NCBI GenBank assembly: GCA_050740695.1
Contig: JBOIDR010000008.1
Location: 1-64,000 of the forward strand
From: JACCXJ01 sp050740695
GTDB taxonomy: Bacteria; Pseudomonadota; Gammaproteobacteria; JACCXJ01
DNA: 64,000 bases
Reading direction: 5' to 3'
Each line of letters opens with the position of its first letter. Positions within the stretch are counted from its first letter, which is position 1. The translations under genes were made by a program, and so were the position numbers. The notes beneath the pieces were generated by a model that was not told where the DNA came from, searched no databases, and was given only the letters and a program-made list of their open reading frames with translations. This document shows positions 36,051 through 45,094 of the stretch, one piece after another.

Positions 36051-36169
36051 GGCGAGGGCTCAGTCCCTCACCCTAGCTAGCAGGCGGTCCGTCGTGTAGC
36101 GTCACGGACACGGGCTAGCCCGGATTTCTCGTGCGCCGGTTGTCGTAACCAGCTTTGAAGCGCACAGAT

Positions 36170-36511
36170 TCATCTTCGTGTTTTCAACCTCGAAGGAAAC
36201 TGCCCATGCGGACCCGCATACGCGGTGTTGTGGGGGCTGGGGGTTAAACACCCCCGGCTACCCGATGGGGTGTTTTCAGTTGACGCGGTTTCCCATCGTG
36301 CCTGAATGGTATCGGCGGAAAGGTCTGCTCCGCAGTCCCATTCGATAAAGTACTTGCCGTTATGAATTCGTTCGAACTCACTCCTGTCTCTTAATGGCGC
36401 GAAGACTTCCGAGTCGAGATATGGCCTTACGTCAAATAAACCTTGTTTCCCATCTTCCAGTTTGATGTACAGCACATAATCATCTTTCGGAATAATTTCT
36501 GCGATATTCAT
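36170..36511 (-). CDS. DUF2442-domain protein with altered C-terminus
   Basis: The first 72 residues match DUF2442 (MNIAEIIPKDDYVLYIKLED, LFDVRPYLDSEVFAPLRD, YFIEWDCGADLSADTIQARW). DUF2442 proteins normally end soon after that point. Here about 40 unrelated residues follow, encoded by hairpin-rich DNA, suggesting that an insertion replaced the end. Its start overlaps the stop of the DUF4160 gene by 4 bases. The two families often occur as such a pair and have been proposed to act as toxin and antitoxin, which is unproven here. Confidence 0.75.
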   Translation of the reverse strand: MNIAEIIPKDDYVLYIKLEDGKQGLFDVRPYLDSEVFAPLRDRSEFERIHNGKYFIEWDCGADLSADTIQARWETASTENTPSGSRGCLTPSPHNTAYAGPHGQFPSRLKTRR

Positions 36512-36774
36512 CGGTCAAGCCCTCGAATAGGAAAGCATTTCTTGCCGTTGACAGCCAACTGCCAGTCGGCAAACAGATCATCTCGGTGTATTTGAATCCA
36601 TGCGACGACCAGTTTGTGTTTCTTGGGTGGAAGTTCACCAGCCAAGACGGTTCCATCGAGAATAGAGTACACGGCTACTTGGCCTTGATATTCAGCGTGG
36701 ATGTGCGGCACGTTGTGCTTTTCAGTATCATAGAAAAACATTCGGATGCCATAGAACATCGAAATTGTGGGCAT
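36508..36774 (-). CDS. DUF4160-domain protein
   Basis: The 88-residue protein is a complete DUF4160 member: MPTISMFYGIRMFFYDTEKH, NVPHIHAEYQGQVAVYSI and PPKKHKLVVAWIQIHRDDLF. It is coupled to the DUF2442 gene by a 4-base overlap. On its strand, GTTGGGC, the form of an integron R' core, lies 11 bases before the ATG with TATAAT-like sequence between, so the pair may have arrived as a cassette in the opposite orientation to the main array. Function is unknown. Confidence 0.8.
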   Translation of the reverse strand: MPTISMFYGIRMFFYDTEKHNVPHIHAEYQGQVAVYSILDGTVLAGELPPKKHKLVVAWIQIHRDDLFADWQLAVNGKKCFPIRGLDR

Positions 36775-36962
36775 TATAACGCGCCCAACTCGCGGCCCGC
36801 ATGAGGTCCCGGAGGACGCTCCTTCCGCGCACGTCCAAGCTCAGCGCATGGCAGCGGTCGGCCCACCTGAGGGCGGCACGAGCCGCGAAACCCAATGGCC
36901 TTCTCCCGCTCGAGGGATCCCGCGGCGTCGATCCCGGTACTTTCTCGGGGAAAGTCACGGAC

Positions 36963-37985
36963 TCGGCGAATACCTGGGCATCGAATACGCCGACGGCGAT
37001 AAGCTCTACGTGCCCGTCCTGGCGCTCTATCTGATCACGCGCTACACCGGCGCTGAGGGCGAGCACGCGCCGCTCCATAAGCTCGGAAGCCACCAGTGGC
37101 AAAAGGCTCGGGCACGTGCGGCACAACGCATCAGAGACGTGGCGGCCGAGCTCCTCGAGGTCTATGCGAAGCGCAGCGCGCGCACCGGGCATGCCTACAA
37201 GATCGATGAGGACGCCTATCAGAGCTTCGCCCAGGGTCGGGTCGGGCGCTCCCATCACCGCGCCTATGCCTATCTCGTGATCCCGCCGCGCCAGGCGCTC
37301 GGCGCCGATGCGGTGAAACGACTCGAGGCCATCGCCTCCATCGAAGAGCTGGGCGTAGGCTTTACGCTCGCGACCCATGACCTCGAGATCCGCGGTGCCG
37401 GCGAGATCCTGGGCGAGGAGCAGAGCGGGCATATCCAGGAAATCGGCTTCGGCCTCTATTCCGAGCTATTGCAACGCGCGGTCGCCGACTTGAAGAGCGG
37501 GCGCGAGCCGCTGCTCGACCGCCCCCTCGACCACGGCACCGAGATCGAGCTGCACACCGCTTGCCTCATTCCCGAGGATTATCTCCCTGACGTGCACACG
37601 CGCCTCATCCTTTACAAGCGTATCGCGAGCGCCGAGGACGATGCGGTCCTCACGCTGCTCGCCGAAGAGATGGCGGATCGCTTCGGGCCCCTGCCCGCGC
37701 CCGCCAAGGATCTCGTGCGCGTGACCCGGCTCAAGCTCCGCGCCGCGCCGCTCGGGGTCAAGCGGGTGGATCTCGGTCCCAGGGTGTACGCATCGTTTTT
37801 CACCCCGAGGCCAAAGTCGATCCGATCTCGGTGGTGCGCCTGGTCCAGAGTCAACCCGCTCGCTATCGATTCGAGGGCAACGAGCGCCTCCACATCACGG
37901 CCGATCTGCCCGAGGGCGAGCAACGCATCGAGGCCCTGCATGCGCTCTTCGATCGGCTCGCGGGGCGGGATAACCATGCTACGCG
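36963..37985 (+). pseudogene. Partial mfd copy 2, translocase motor deleted in frame
   Basis: The sequence is nearly identical to the intact mfd from GEYLGIEYADGDKLYVPVL onward. At SFAQG it jumps 915 bases to RVGRSHHRAYAYL at a GG microhomology, which removes exactly 305 codons including Walker A, the DEEH box and most of the motor. A one-base loss near GPRVYAS then breaks the C-terminal domain. There is no mfd start; the frame begins in unrelated upstream DNA. High identity to the intact copy suggests a recent duplication. Confidence 0.85.
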
Positions 37986-38173
37986 AAGGGAACGGGCCGG
38001 ATGAGCGGCGGATCAACGGGATGAAATCCCTCAAACGGGCGTGTGCCCCCACCAGTTGTCGCCCATCCTCCTGGTCGACCAAACTCACTAGCCCCAGCGA
38101 CCCCGCGCATCGTCCCCCTCCGCTCGAGGTTCGCCCGATTGGGAGGGGGACTTCGATACACGCGAAGGCTAAA

Positions 38174-38192
38174 CGTTCGCTCGGAGCGAACG
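38174..38192 (-). terminator. Hairpin after the haloperoxidase gene, possible terminator
   Basis: CGTTCGCTC and GAGCGAACG form a perfect 9-bp palindrome around one base, 16 bases past the haloperoxidase stop on the minus strand. Only GTTTAG follows, so the U-run is poor. Confidence 0.3.
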
Positions 38193-38207
38193 CGCAGTCC
38201 CTTCAGA

Positions 38208-39671
38208 TCAACACAAAGTGCCTAAGGGCCGAGGGCCAACCGACGACTTCCAATTAGCCGCCTGGCTCGCAAGGAAAATATCCTCGGCAATCGTGAGACC
38301 GAGCGGCACGCCGCCGACGTTTTGCGTAAGGTCAACACTACCACTGCCCGTCACCGCGAAGGCGTCGAATACCCAGTGCACGCCCAGAAACACGCGGCTG
38401 CGGCCGTTCTCCTCGATCGCCTGCCACAGCCCGCCCGGAAAGGTACGAACGTGTCGCGGCCGTACCGTTCCCTTGTTGTCGGTGTTGACTCCGTTGAACT
38501 CCTCGGACACGAACGTAAGGCTATCCAACAGATTATCCGGCGCGCGATTGCCCGGTGCGACGCCGTAGAAGAGTCGGGTCATGTGGAACGCCGCGGCCCC
38601 GAAGGTGGCGTGACCGGAGGGATAAGCCGGGAAGGGCGGCGTGAAATTCTTGGCCGTCGAGTTGGTGTTCGGTGCCCCTAGCGGCAACCAAAGGGTGTGG
38701 CTGTTATTGTCGATGTTGTTATTACCCGTGCCCGATGGGCCCAGGGACACATCGTGCTCGCGGATGCCGACCACAGGCCGCCAAAAATCATGGCAATACT
38801 TCTGATCCCAGGCCAGGATGCCGGCATCGCCCATGGCGACGTTGAGCAACGCGAATAGCCGGGCGTTCTGTGCGACGGTATTGCCCCGCGCCGCGGCGAT
38901 CACTCGTACGATCTGGTTGTAGAAGCGGGGCGGCGTACCCAGACCCTTCACGCCATCATAGGCCCAATAAATCCCGATCAAGGTTTCGTCCACGGTGCGG
39001 CGCGTGAACGGCGGTAGGGGAAGAGCGTCTATTGCAGGCACGGTCCCCATGAGCTCAGGCGCGATCCCCTTGCTACGCACCTCGCGGAGCGCCTGGATAT
39101 AGGCGCTTGTTCCCGGTTGCGGCGGAGGATCCAGCTCATGGCGAGTCGTAACCGCGAAGCACTTGCACCGAGCGCCGTAGAAGGGCGCGTGAAAGCCTTG
39201 AGCGGGATTATCCGGGTCAACCCGATGCGCGCCGCGCGCCATCGAGGCCGCATAGCCGTCGTCGCCGGCGCCCGGATCGTCCTTGCGATCATCGAGCAGC
39301 TTTTGCGCGACCGCGAGCCCGAACTCATGGCCCTCGTTCAAACCGGACCCGGTGAGGCCCGCTTCCATGTGCTTTTGGTCGAAAAAGGGCTTCTGGCTCG
39401 GGAATAACTTCGATAGCGTCGCATGCGCTGCCGCGGCGACCGCGGCGTCCGCCGATGCCCCTGGCAGGGGCGGCGGCAAGCCGGGGAGATAGGGGGACAG
39501 ATTCACTGGATCGTTGATCACGCCTGCATAGGCATCGTACATCGCGAGATGTACGATGGCCAAAGCACGCGCGCTCAGCGTAGGGCCAGTCTGCTCATTC
39601 TTGCCGTTGGTGTGACTCACTCGATTCGCCTCGAGCGCAACATCGTTCCAGAATAATATCGGATCCATCAT
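38208..39671 (-). CDS. Vanadium-dependent haloperoxidase-like protein (PAP2 superfamily)
   Basis: The 487-residue protein has the vanadate/phosphate-binding motifs of this superfamily: KYCHDFWRPVVGIRE (K...RP), FPAYPSGHATFGAAAFH (PSGH) and RSRVFLGVHWVFDAFAV (SR...H). The large helical N-terminal half (MMDPILFWNDVALEANRVSH onward) is typical of vanadium haloperoxidases rather than small PAP2 phosphatases. Such enzymes oxidise halides with hydrogen peroxide; halide choice cannot be read here. There is no obvious signal peptide. A GAGAGG ribosome site supports the first of two adjacent ATGs. It sits alone between mfd copy 2 and the second IS91 end. Confidence 0.85.
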   Translation of the reverse strand: MMDPILFWNDVALEANRVSHTNGKNEQTGPTLSARALAIVHLAMYDAYAGVINDPVNLSPYLPGLPPPLPGASADAAVAAAAHATLSKLFPSQKPFFDQKHMEAGLTGSGLNEGHEFGLAVAQKLLDDRKDDPGAGDDGYAASMARGAHRVDPDNPAQGFHAPFYGARCKCFAVTTRHELDPPPQPGTSAYIQALREVRSKGIAPELMGTVPAIDALPLPPFTRRTVDETLIGIYWAYDGVKGLGTPPRFYNQIVRVIAAARGNTVAQNARLFALLNVAMGDAGILAWDQKYCHDFWRPVVGIREHDVSLGPSGTGNNNIDNNSHTLWLPLGAPNTNSTAKNFTPPFPAYPSGHATFGAAAFHMTRLFYGVAPGNRAPDNLLDSLTFVSEEFNGVNTDNKGTVRPRHVRTFPGGLWQAIEENGRSRVFLGVHWVFDAFAVTGSGSVDLTQNVGGVPLGLTIAEDIFLASQAANWKSSVGPRPLGTLC

Positions 39672-39870
39672 CGCTACCTCTCGTCTGTTGAATATGAGAA
39701 CGACTTCTGCATCAAGCGGCGCACCCGGGCCTCGATCGAGTAGCATCGAAGAAACCGCTCGTCTCCTGCCCTGCGCCAAGATGAATTCTAGCCCGAGCCA
39801 GGGCCGTAACTCTGTGACTTATTTCACAGCTTGGATGGGAATATTCACATTCGGGCATGTGCCACACTAC

Positions 39871-39990
39871 GAACCATATCTTATCCGCCGTGAGGCAGCG
39901 CGCCGGATACGATCCGTTGAACCTCAACCGCTGGATCGAAGGCTATGAGCCTTGGGCATGGTATGGCGGCGGGTGCCGTCGCGGATAACC
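39871..39990. mobile_element. Second IS91-type element end, inverted relative to the first
   Basis: From 39875, TATCTTATCCGCCGTG and GCTGGATCGAAGGCTATG repeat the end found near 28.8 kb in the opposite orientation, with moderate divergence. The hairpin stem here is partly decayed. It is preceded by GAAC, a tetranucleotide known as an IS91 target. No transposase reading remains beside it. Confidence 0.65.
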
Positions 39991-40068
39991 GACGCCACAC
40001 GCGCCCCGTCAACGACCGCTATTGCAACAATTAACGACGAGGAAGGGAGCTCCCAAAGCTACTCTCCG

Positions 40069-41589
40069 TCAGAATTTAATCATCCATTCCATCCGCAACC
40101 CGTAAGAGGGCCCGACTCCTTCCTGGCCGGCGACAAAAGAGTCCAAACGCAGCACATGGCGCTTGCCGATAGCGCGCTGATAGCGGGCGCCAACACCAAG
40201 GACACCTTCGTCTCTCTCGCCCTTGGTGCTGGTGCGGGCACCCAGCTCCAAGATCACTTGCCCATCGATTCCACCGAGAAACGTCTGGTAGCCGATTGCC
40301 GTACCAATGGTATCGTCAATCGGCTGCCCGAGAGGCACTCCGTAACGGCCCATTCCCACCGGGCCGTACAAGATGCCGAGGTTTGCCAAAGGCCCCCCCT
40401 GATCCGGACTCCGCGCAGCCGATGTGAACCGGTCGATGTTCCAGAACGTATTGAAATACGCGACACTGTCGGAACCGGGCAGCGTGCCGGACAGTTGCGA
40501 CAACAGCAGCACTCCGCGCCCGACCGTCGCCGTTTCGTCATCCTCCGGAACGGACCCGGTAACCCGGAACGTCGTGTTCAGCCAGCCGAAGCGTTGGGTC
40601 GACGCAGCGCCCAGGTACCAGGCGTTTCCATCTCGATCGTCGTCAACATAGATGACATCCATAGATACGGTGTTATTCCATGCGGTGTCGGCTTCCGAGA
40701 ACAGACCGAACAGATGCGCAGCGTGATCATTGTTGTTGTCGGCCAGGTCGTTGTTGCCTCTATTGATATGATTCCACCCAAATACTCCGGTCACGCGGAG
40801 GTTCGATACACCCTCGAACACTAGGGAGTTGCGGGTGACGCCCACCATATCGATGATGTCGTTCACCAGCAGCCCATCCTGGATCAGTACCGGCTGGCGA
40901 CCGATCGAAAAGCCCACGTCAAAGGCCCGGGAGTCCGTCGGGTCCAAGCCCGGAAAGATCTCACCGAAATCACCCTCAAAATAAAGCTGCGTCAGCCTGG
41001 CGTTGAAATCCTCCTGCCACCCCTGATCTTCGTCGGGCTCGAAATTGTAGCCCGTATAGTTTCCGGTTTCGCGATCGATCGGCCGCATGGAGAACAGCAG
41101 ACGCTCCGTTCCCGACAGGTTCAGGTTACCGTGCACATCGAGCCGGTTGGCCCATTCGATGGTATTTACATCGCCGCTCTCCAAGCTTTGGAATGCCGTC
41201 CGGAAGGTTCCGAACAGCAAGAACCAAGGCTGTAGCATCTGTCCGGTCGGCGTTCTGATGCCGGGCGAGATCGGCCCGCTTCCGAGAAAAGGGTCACCGA
41301 TCTCGATGAGCGGCCGCAAGCGTTCGACCGGATCTACGGGATATTGCACGACCTCATCGGGCAGACGCCATGGATCGTCGTCCGTCACCACGCGGTCGGG
41401 ATAGAAATCTACGGCACTACGACCTTCGGGAACGGTTGTTTCCGTTACCGGATCCCGGGTTATCGGTACGTTGGACCGGCCGTTTGGCGGCTGATCTCCT
41501 TGTGCTAAGGCAATACCATTCGCGAAGATCGTGAGCATCACGAGCGATCCCAGGAGTCGTCCCACCGCTGTTTTACTCGATGACGACAT
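40069..41589 (-). CDS. Outer-membrane beta-barrel protein paired with a multiheme cytochrome
   Basis: The 506-residue protein starts with a signal peptide (LLGSLVMLTIFANGIALAQ) and has alternating aromatic/polar strands throughout (for example RFGWLNTTFRVTGSV and GYQTFLGGIDGQVILELGAR). It ends in WMIKF, the terminal Phe typical of outer-membrane barrels. I do not recognise a specific family. The start overlaps the end of the cytochrome gene by 17 bases, so the two are coupled. This suggests that the barrel and cytochrome act together at the outer membrane. Confidence 0.7.
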   Translation of the reverse strand: MSSSSKTAVGRLLGSLVMLTIFANGIALAQGDQPPNGRSNVPITRDPVTETTVPEGRSAVDFYPDRVVTDDDPWRLPDEVVQYPVDPVERLRPLIEIGDPFLGSGPISPGIRTPTGQMLQPWFLLFGTFRTAFQSLESGDVNTIEWANRLDVHGNLNLSGTERLLFSMRPIDRETGNYTGYNFEPDEDQGWQEDFNARLTQLYFEGDFGEIFPGLDPTDSRAFDVGFSIGRQPVLIQDGLLVNDIIDMVGVTRNSLVFEGVSNLRVTGVFGWNHINRGNNDLADNNNDHAAHLFGLFSEADTAWNNTVSMDVIYVDDDRDGNAWYLGAASTQRFGWLNTTFRVTGSVPEDDETATVGRGVLLLSQLSGTLPGSDSVAYFNTFWNIDRFTSAARSPDQGGPLANLGILYGPVGMGRYGVPLGQPIDDTIGTAIGYQTFLGGIDGQVILELGARTSTKGERDEGVLGVGARYQRAIGKRHVLRLDSFVAGQEGVGPSYGLRMEWMIKF

Positions 41590-43681
41590 TTCGCTCCCAA
41601 AGAACGCGGTAAAGATCGACTAGTTTGTCTCCGATGGCTCGCGCACTGAGTCCGTACTCGAAGCCCGCTCCTGATATTGCATGGATCAAATGCGGAGGGA
41701 GCTGGCCCGCCACGAGCTTGACATTGAGACGATAAGGCGTTCGACCGGTGAGGAGCTCGGGACGAACGTGGTAACCTGCCCAACGATGCCCCAGCGCCTC
41801 GATGTTTTTCTTCTGTAGCCGAAGGTCGCGAATGCCGCCAAACAGTACCGACGGTGTGTCGGAGGGTCGCATGAAGACCAGCGGATTCAAGGAGTAATTG
41901 GCCGGTATCACCTGCTCGCGCTCTCCGCCATGAATGGTACGAACCAGAATCGGAGAGCGCAGGTTGAAGAGCTGTTCGTCTAGTGGTACGGCGCCATTGT
42001 GCACGTACAAGGAGTGCGTGTCGCGAACGTCTCCGTTAGGATCCAGATCGCCGGAGCGGAACATCAGCGTTCCGTCGGCGTCGGTCACTAGGATCTGCAG
42101 GAAGACGTTGCGCTCGGCAATCAACCCCGAGGGCACACTGTGGCCATCAGTCAGGTTCTTGACTTCTACGTCGAATTTGAGCCCTTCGTCTCTTTCAATG
42201 ATTCGTACTTCACCGAGGCCATAGCCGTTCCGCAATAAGGTAGTGGCACGGTTCCGGTTCTCGGCCAGTAGCTCCAATTGGCGGTCGATAATCTCGCGGG
42301 CCGCAATACGTTCTTCTCGATCCGCCCACATTCCGGGATATTGTGCGCCTTCGGGCACCGTCTTTTCGAACGCTTCGGATCCCCATCCGGCTTCGACGTC
42401 AAAACTAAGCCATTCCTCCGGGGTGGCAAACTCCTGCGCCTCCGGGTTGATGGGAAAGATGCCCGGATGGACCACGGAACTATCGGGTCCCGGGAACATA
42501 TGATTGGTGCGCCTAGCGGGCCGGGTTGGCGCACCGCGGACGATTGCTGCGGAAGCGGGCGGGTACTCCGACGGGATGCCGGAGATGGGACCCATATGAC
42601 AGCCCTGACACTTGACGCCGCGTTTAGCCGCCGGTGCTTGCTTGTATTCACTAAACAGGTCCTCGAACCGGATGCCGTTCGCTAAGCGTACATCGTGGCA
42701 GCGAGCACAGAACCCCGGTTGGGAGACCTGGTCAAGAAGGCGTGCCTCGCGATGGGTTTTCGGGGGATCTTCGGAATGGGAATCGAGGACACGTCGCAGC
42801 TCATCACCTTCGCGGGGTCCGTATATTGGGTTTCGGATATCGCCGGGTTCGAGAGGAAAACGGCCGGTGATTTTGCCATAGGCCTCGGGAACGCGGTGAC
42901 AGACGACACAAGTGATTCCCTCCAGAGCCACTTTTTCACGGTTACTATTGCTGGTGAGAATCGGCTCGCCGGTAAACATGCCCACTTGGGTGTGACATCG
43001 CTCGCAGAAATCACCCAGCGTCCCCTTGGTCAATTTCACCAAAGTCGCCTGGTACGCAAGAAAGGTGGGACTTATCTGAGCGAAAGCATGTCGCGAGACG
43101 GACCATTCACGATAGATTTGCAGGTGGCAGGCGCCGCACTCTTGAGCAGAAGGGAATTCGGCCTTCTTGAACAGTTTGTCGTGAGACTTTAGCGCGGATG
43201 TGCTTTCACCATTGTCGATCGGCGTAGGGGCGGCCTTGGACGGAATCCCCGCCTGACCGAAATCGTGACGGATGAAATTGATCAGATGCCATATGACCTC
43301 CTTTGCTAGGTGATTCTTGAAGCTGGGCATAGGGGATCTGCCGGTCCTGATTTTCGTGTAGAGCGCGCCGTCAGACTGCGCTAACACCTCGGAGCTCGTG
43401 AGGTTCGCGACCGCTGTGCCAAGGGCCGCCGCTATCGGCCCATCCCCTTTGCCGGTTTGTCCGTGGCAATGTTGGCATTCTCGCAGGTACAGAGTTCTGC
43501 CCGTCGTCACGGAGGACGCGTCCGCCGCAGTCGGATTTGCGATTCGCGCAAGACGCGGTGACACTCGCCAGTTGTTGGAGCGTTCTTGCTCGGCCGTTGC
43601 GGGTTCGTGTATCAGGGATGAACCGATCAAGGACAGGATGGCAGCGCAAAGAGCGTACCGGCGTGATGATGGGTGTCCCAT
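41573..43681 (-). CDS. Exported hexaheme c-type cytochrome
   Basis: The 702-residue protein has a signal peptide (ALCAAILSLIGSSLIHEPAT) and six CxxCH haem motifs. The first (CQHCH, in LYLRECQHCHGQTGKGDG) lies in a class-I cytochrome c domain. CGACH, CERCH, CVVCH, CARCH and CQGCH follow in a multihaem module, and the last 300 residues have no haem and look like a beta-rich domain. It should be periplasmic or surface-exposed and move electrons. An ATG 16 codons upstream is an alternative start. It is translationally coupled to the barrel protein. Confidence 0.85.
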   Translation of the reverse strand: MGHPSSRRYALCAAILSLIGSSLIHEPATAEQERSNNWRVSPRLARIANPTAADASSVTTGRTLYLRECQHCHGQTGKGDGPIAAALGTAVANLTSSEVLAQSDGALYTKIRTGRSPMPSFKNHLAKEVIWHLINFIRHDFGQAGIPSKAAPTPIDNGESTSALKSHDKLFKKAEFPSAQECGACHLQIYREWSVSRHAFAQISPTFLAYQATLVKLTKGTLGDFCERCHTQVGMFTGEPILTSNSNREKVALEGITCVVCHRVPEAYGKITGRFPLEPGDIRNPIYGPREGDELRRVLDSHSEDPPKTHREARLLDQVSQPGFCARCHDVRLANGIRFEDLFSEYKQAPAAKRGVKCQGCHMGPISGIPSEYPPASAAIVRGAPTRPARRTNHMFPGPDSSVVHPGIFPINPEAQEFATPEEWLSFDVEAGWGSEAFEKTVPEGAQYPGMWADREERIAAREIIDRQLELLAENRNRATTLLRNGYGLGEVRIIERDEGLKFDVEVKNLTDGHSVPSGLIAERNVFLQILVTDADGTLMFRSGDLDPNGDVRDTHSLYVHNGAVPLDEQLFNLRSPILVRTIHGGEREQVIPANYSLNPLVFMRPSDTPSVLFGGIRDLRLQKKNIEALGHRWAGYHVRPELLTGRTPYRLNVKLVAGQLPPHLIHAISGAGFEYGLSARAIGDKLVDLYRVLWERNVVIE

Positions 43682-43729
43682 GTGGAATCCGGTGCTTTGC
43701 CTGAGTCGGTGCCTCTCAGAATGAATCAT

Positions 43730-44379
43730 GTCAGCATGAGATGTCGTGGCGGTCGTGACCGCGTGATCCTTTCCCGGCTCCGTGATGGCTTTCACGGGGC
43801 GGAGGCTCGTCGGCGGCCCAGGGTTGGCTAAGGATACGAAGTGCGGCTCCGCTTGCTCAGTGACATTTCGCACAACCGGTTTGTGACATATTTGCATTCT
43901 GTCTTGAAAGAACGCCGTGCAGCTCGCAGCGCGTGAATCACGTTCACGGAAATTTTGCGGGATCACCCGCCAGGAAGCCGTGATTAAACGCAGTTGGCGG
44001 ATTCGGGCGGTACGGAATACCTGAATCGTTGAAGGGCCGTGAGGAAACTGCTTGGGTGTGCACCGCACAGAGGTCGCGGAGGCCCGGTCGAGCGGATTCT
44101 CTGCGACTGCCTCGTGGCAGCGAGCGCGGGGGAGATCGCGCGCGGCGAGGCGCAGGTCATCGCGCGTTATCCAGGCGAGCCCTCGCCGCTCGCCCAGGGG
44201 ATCCTAAAAGGCAAGCGCTACTTTCGGGTCCGCTGTCTCCGGCCGGCCAACCGCGCGGTGGCCGGCCGTTCCCAAGCCGGGCGATTGGCTCTTATGAAAC
44301 GAGCGCTACCCTCAGGTCGGCGCGCCGGACCCGCTGTCGTCTTTCGATCTCTCGCCCGGTGTTCCGGCCTTAATTAGGG
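43730..44379. other. No gene recognised upstream of the cytochrome operon
   Basis: One plus-strand frame (VIARYPGEPSPLAQGILKGK, from about 44030) is open for over 100 codons but matches no family I know. The cytochrome promoter should lie near 43740-43900, but I see no convincing hexamers. Confidence 0.35.
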
Positions 44380-44999
44380 TGGCGAGCACCGAAACGCCCT
44401 CCTTGCGCTCCGCGAGCCTATCGAGGCGCATGCGGCGGACCCGCTCGGGCTCGTGAAACGTTTTCTCGCGACGGGGCTCATCCGCGATCTCAGCGAGCTG
44501 TCCCAGGGCGCGCCGGTGGTCCATGAGTACCATGGGATCGGTCGTTATCTCGGGTTGTTTTTACTCGATGCCGGCGGCACCCGGGCGAATACCTGGACAT
44601 CGAATACGCCGCTGGCGAGATCCTGGGCGAGGAGCGGAGCGGGCATATCCAGGAAATCGGCTTTGGCCTCTATTCCGAGCTATTTGCAATGCGCGGTTGC
44701 CAGACCTCGTGCGTGTGACCCGGCTCAAGCTCCGCGCCGCGCCACTCTGGGTCAAGCGCGTGGACTTGGGTCCCAAAGGCGGACGCATCGTTTTTCACCC
44801 CGAGGCCAAAGTCGATCCCATCTCGGTGGTGCGCGTGGTCCAGAGTCAACCCGCTCGCTTATCGATTCGAGGGCACCGAGCGCCTCCGCATCACGGCCGA
44901 TCTGCCCGAGAGCCTGCAGCGCATCGAAGCGCTGCATGCGGTCTTCGATCGGCTTGCGGAGCGGGATAACGATGCTGGCCGAGTGACGCGGCCTGCATA
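44380..44999 (+). pseudogene. mfd copy 3: mosaic of short segments, one inverted
   Basis: Segments of mfd are stitched together. About 37 bases match the gene in reverse (around 33.60-33.65 kb), directly followed by forward pieces corresponding to about 33657-33709, 33986-34119, 35441-35530 and 35752-36050 of the intact copy. Each join removes hundreds of bases, and several shift the frame. Substitutions relative to the intact gene are more frequent than in copy 2, so this copy seems older. No product is possible. Confidence 0.8.
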
Positions 45000-45094
45000 A
45001 GTTGGCGGCCGGCCGCCGCACCGCGCTCAGAGGCGATCGGGGGGGTGTCGTGGCCTGGCCGGTTCGAGGATGAGTGGAGCAACTTGGATTTGGC

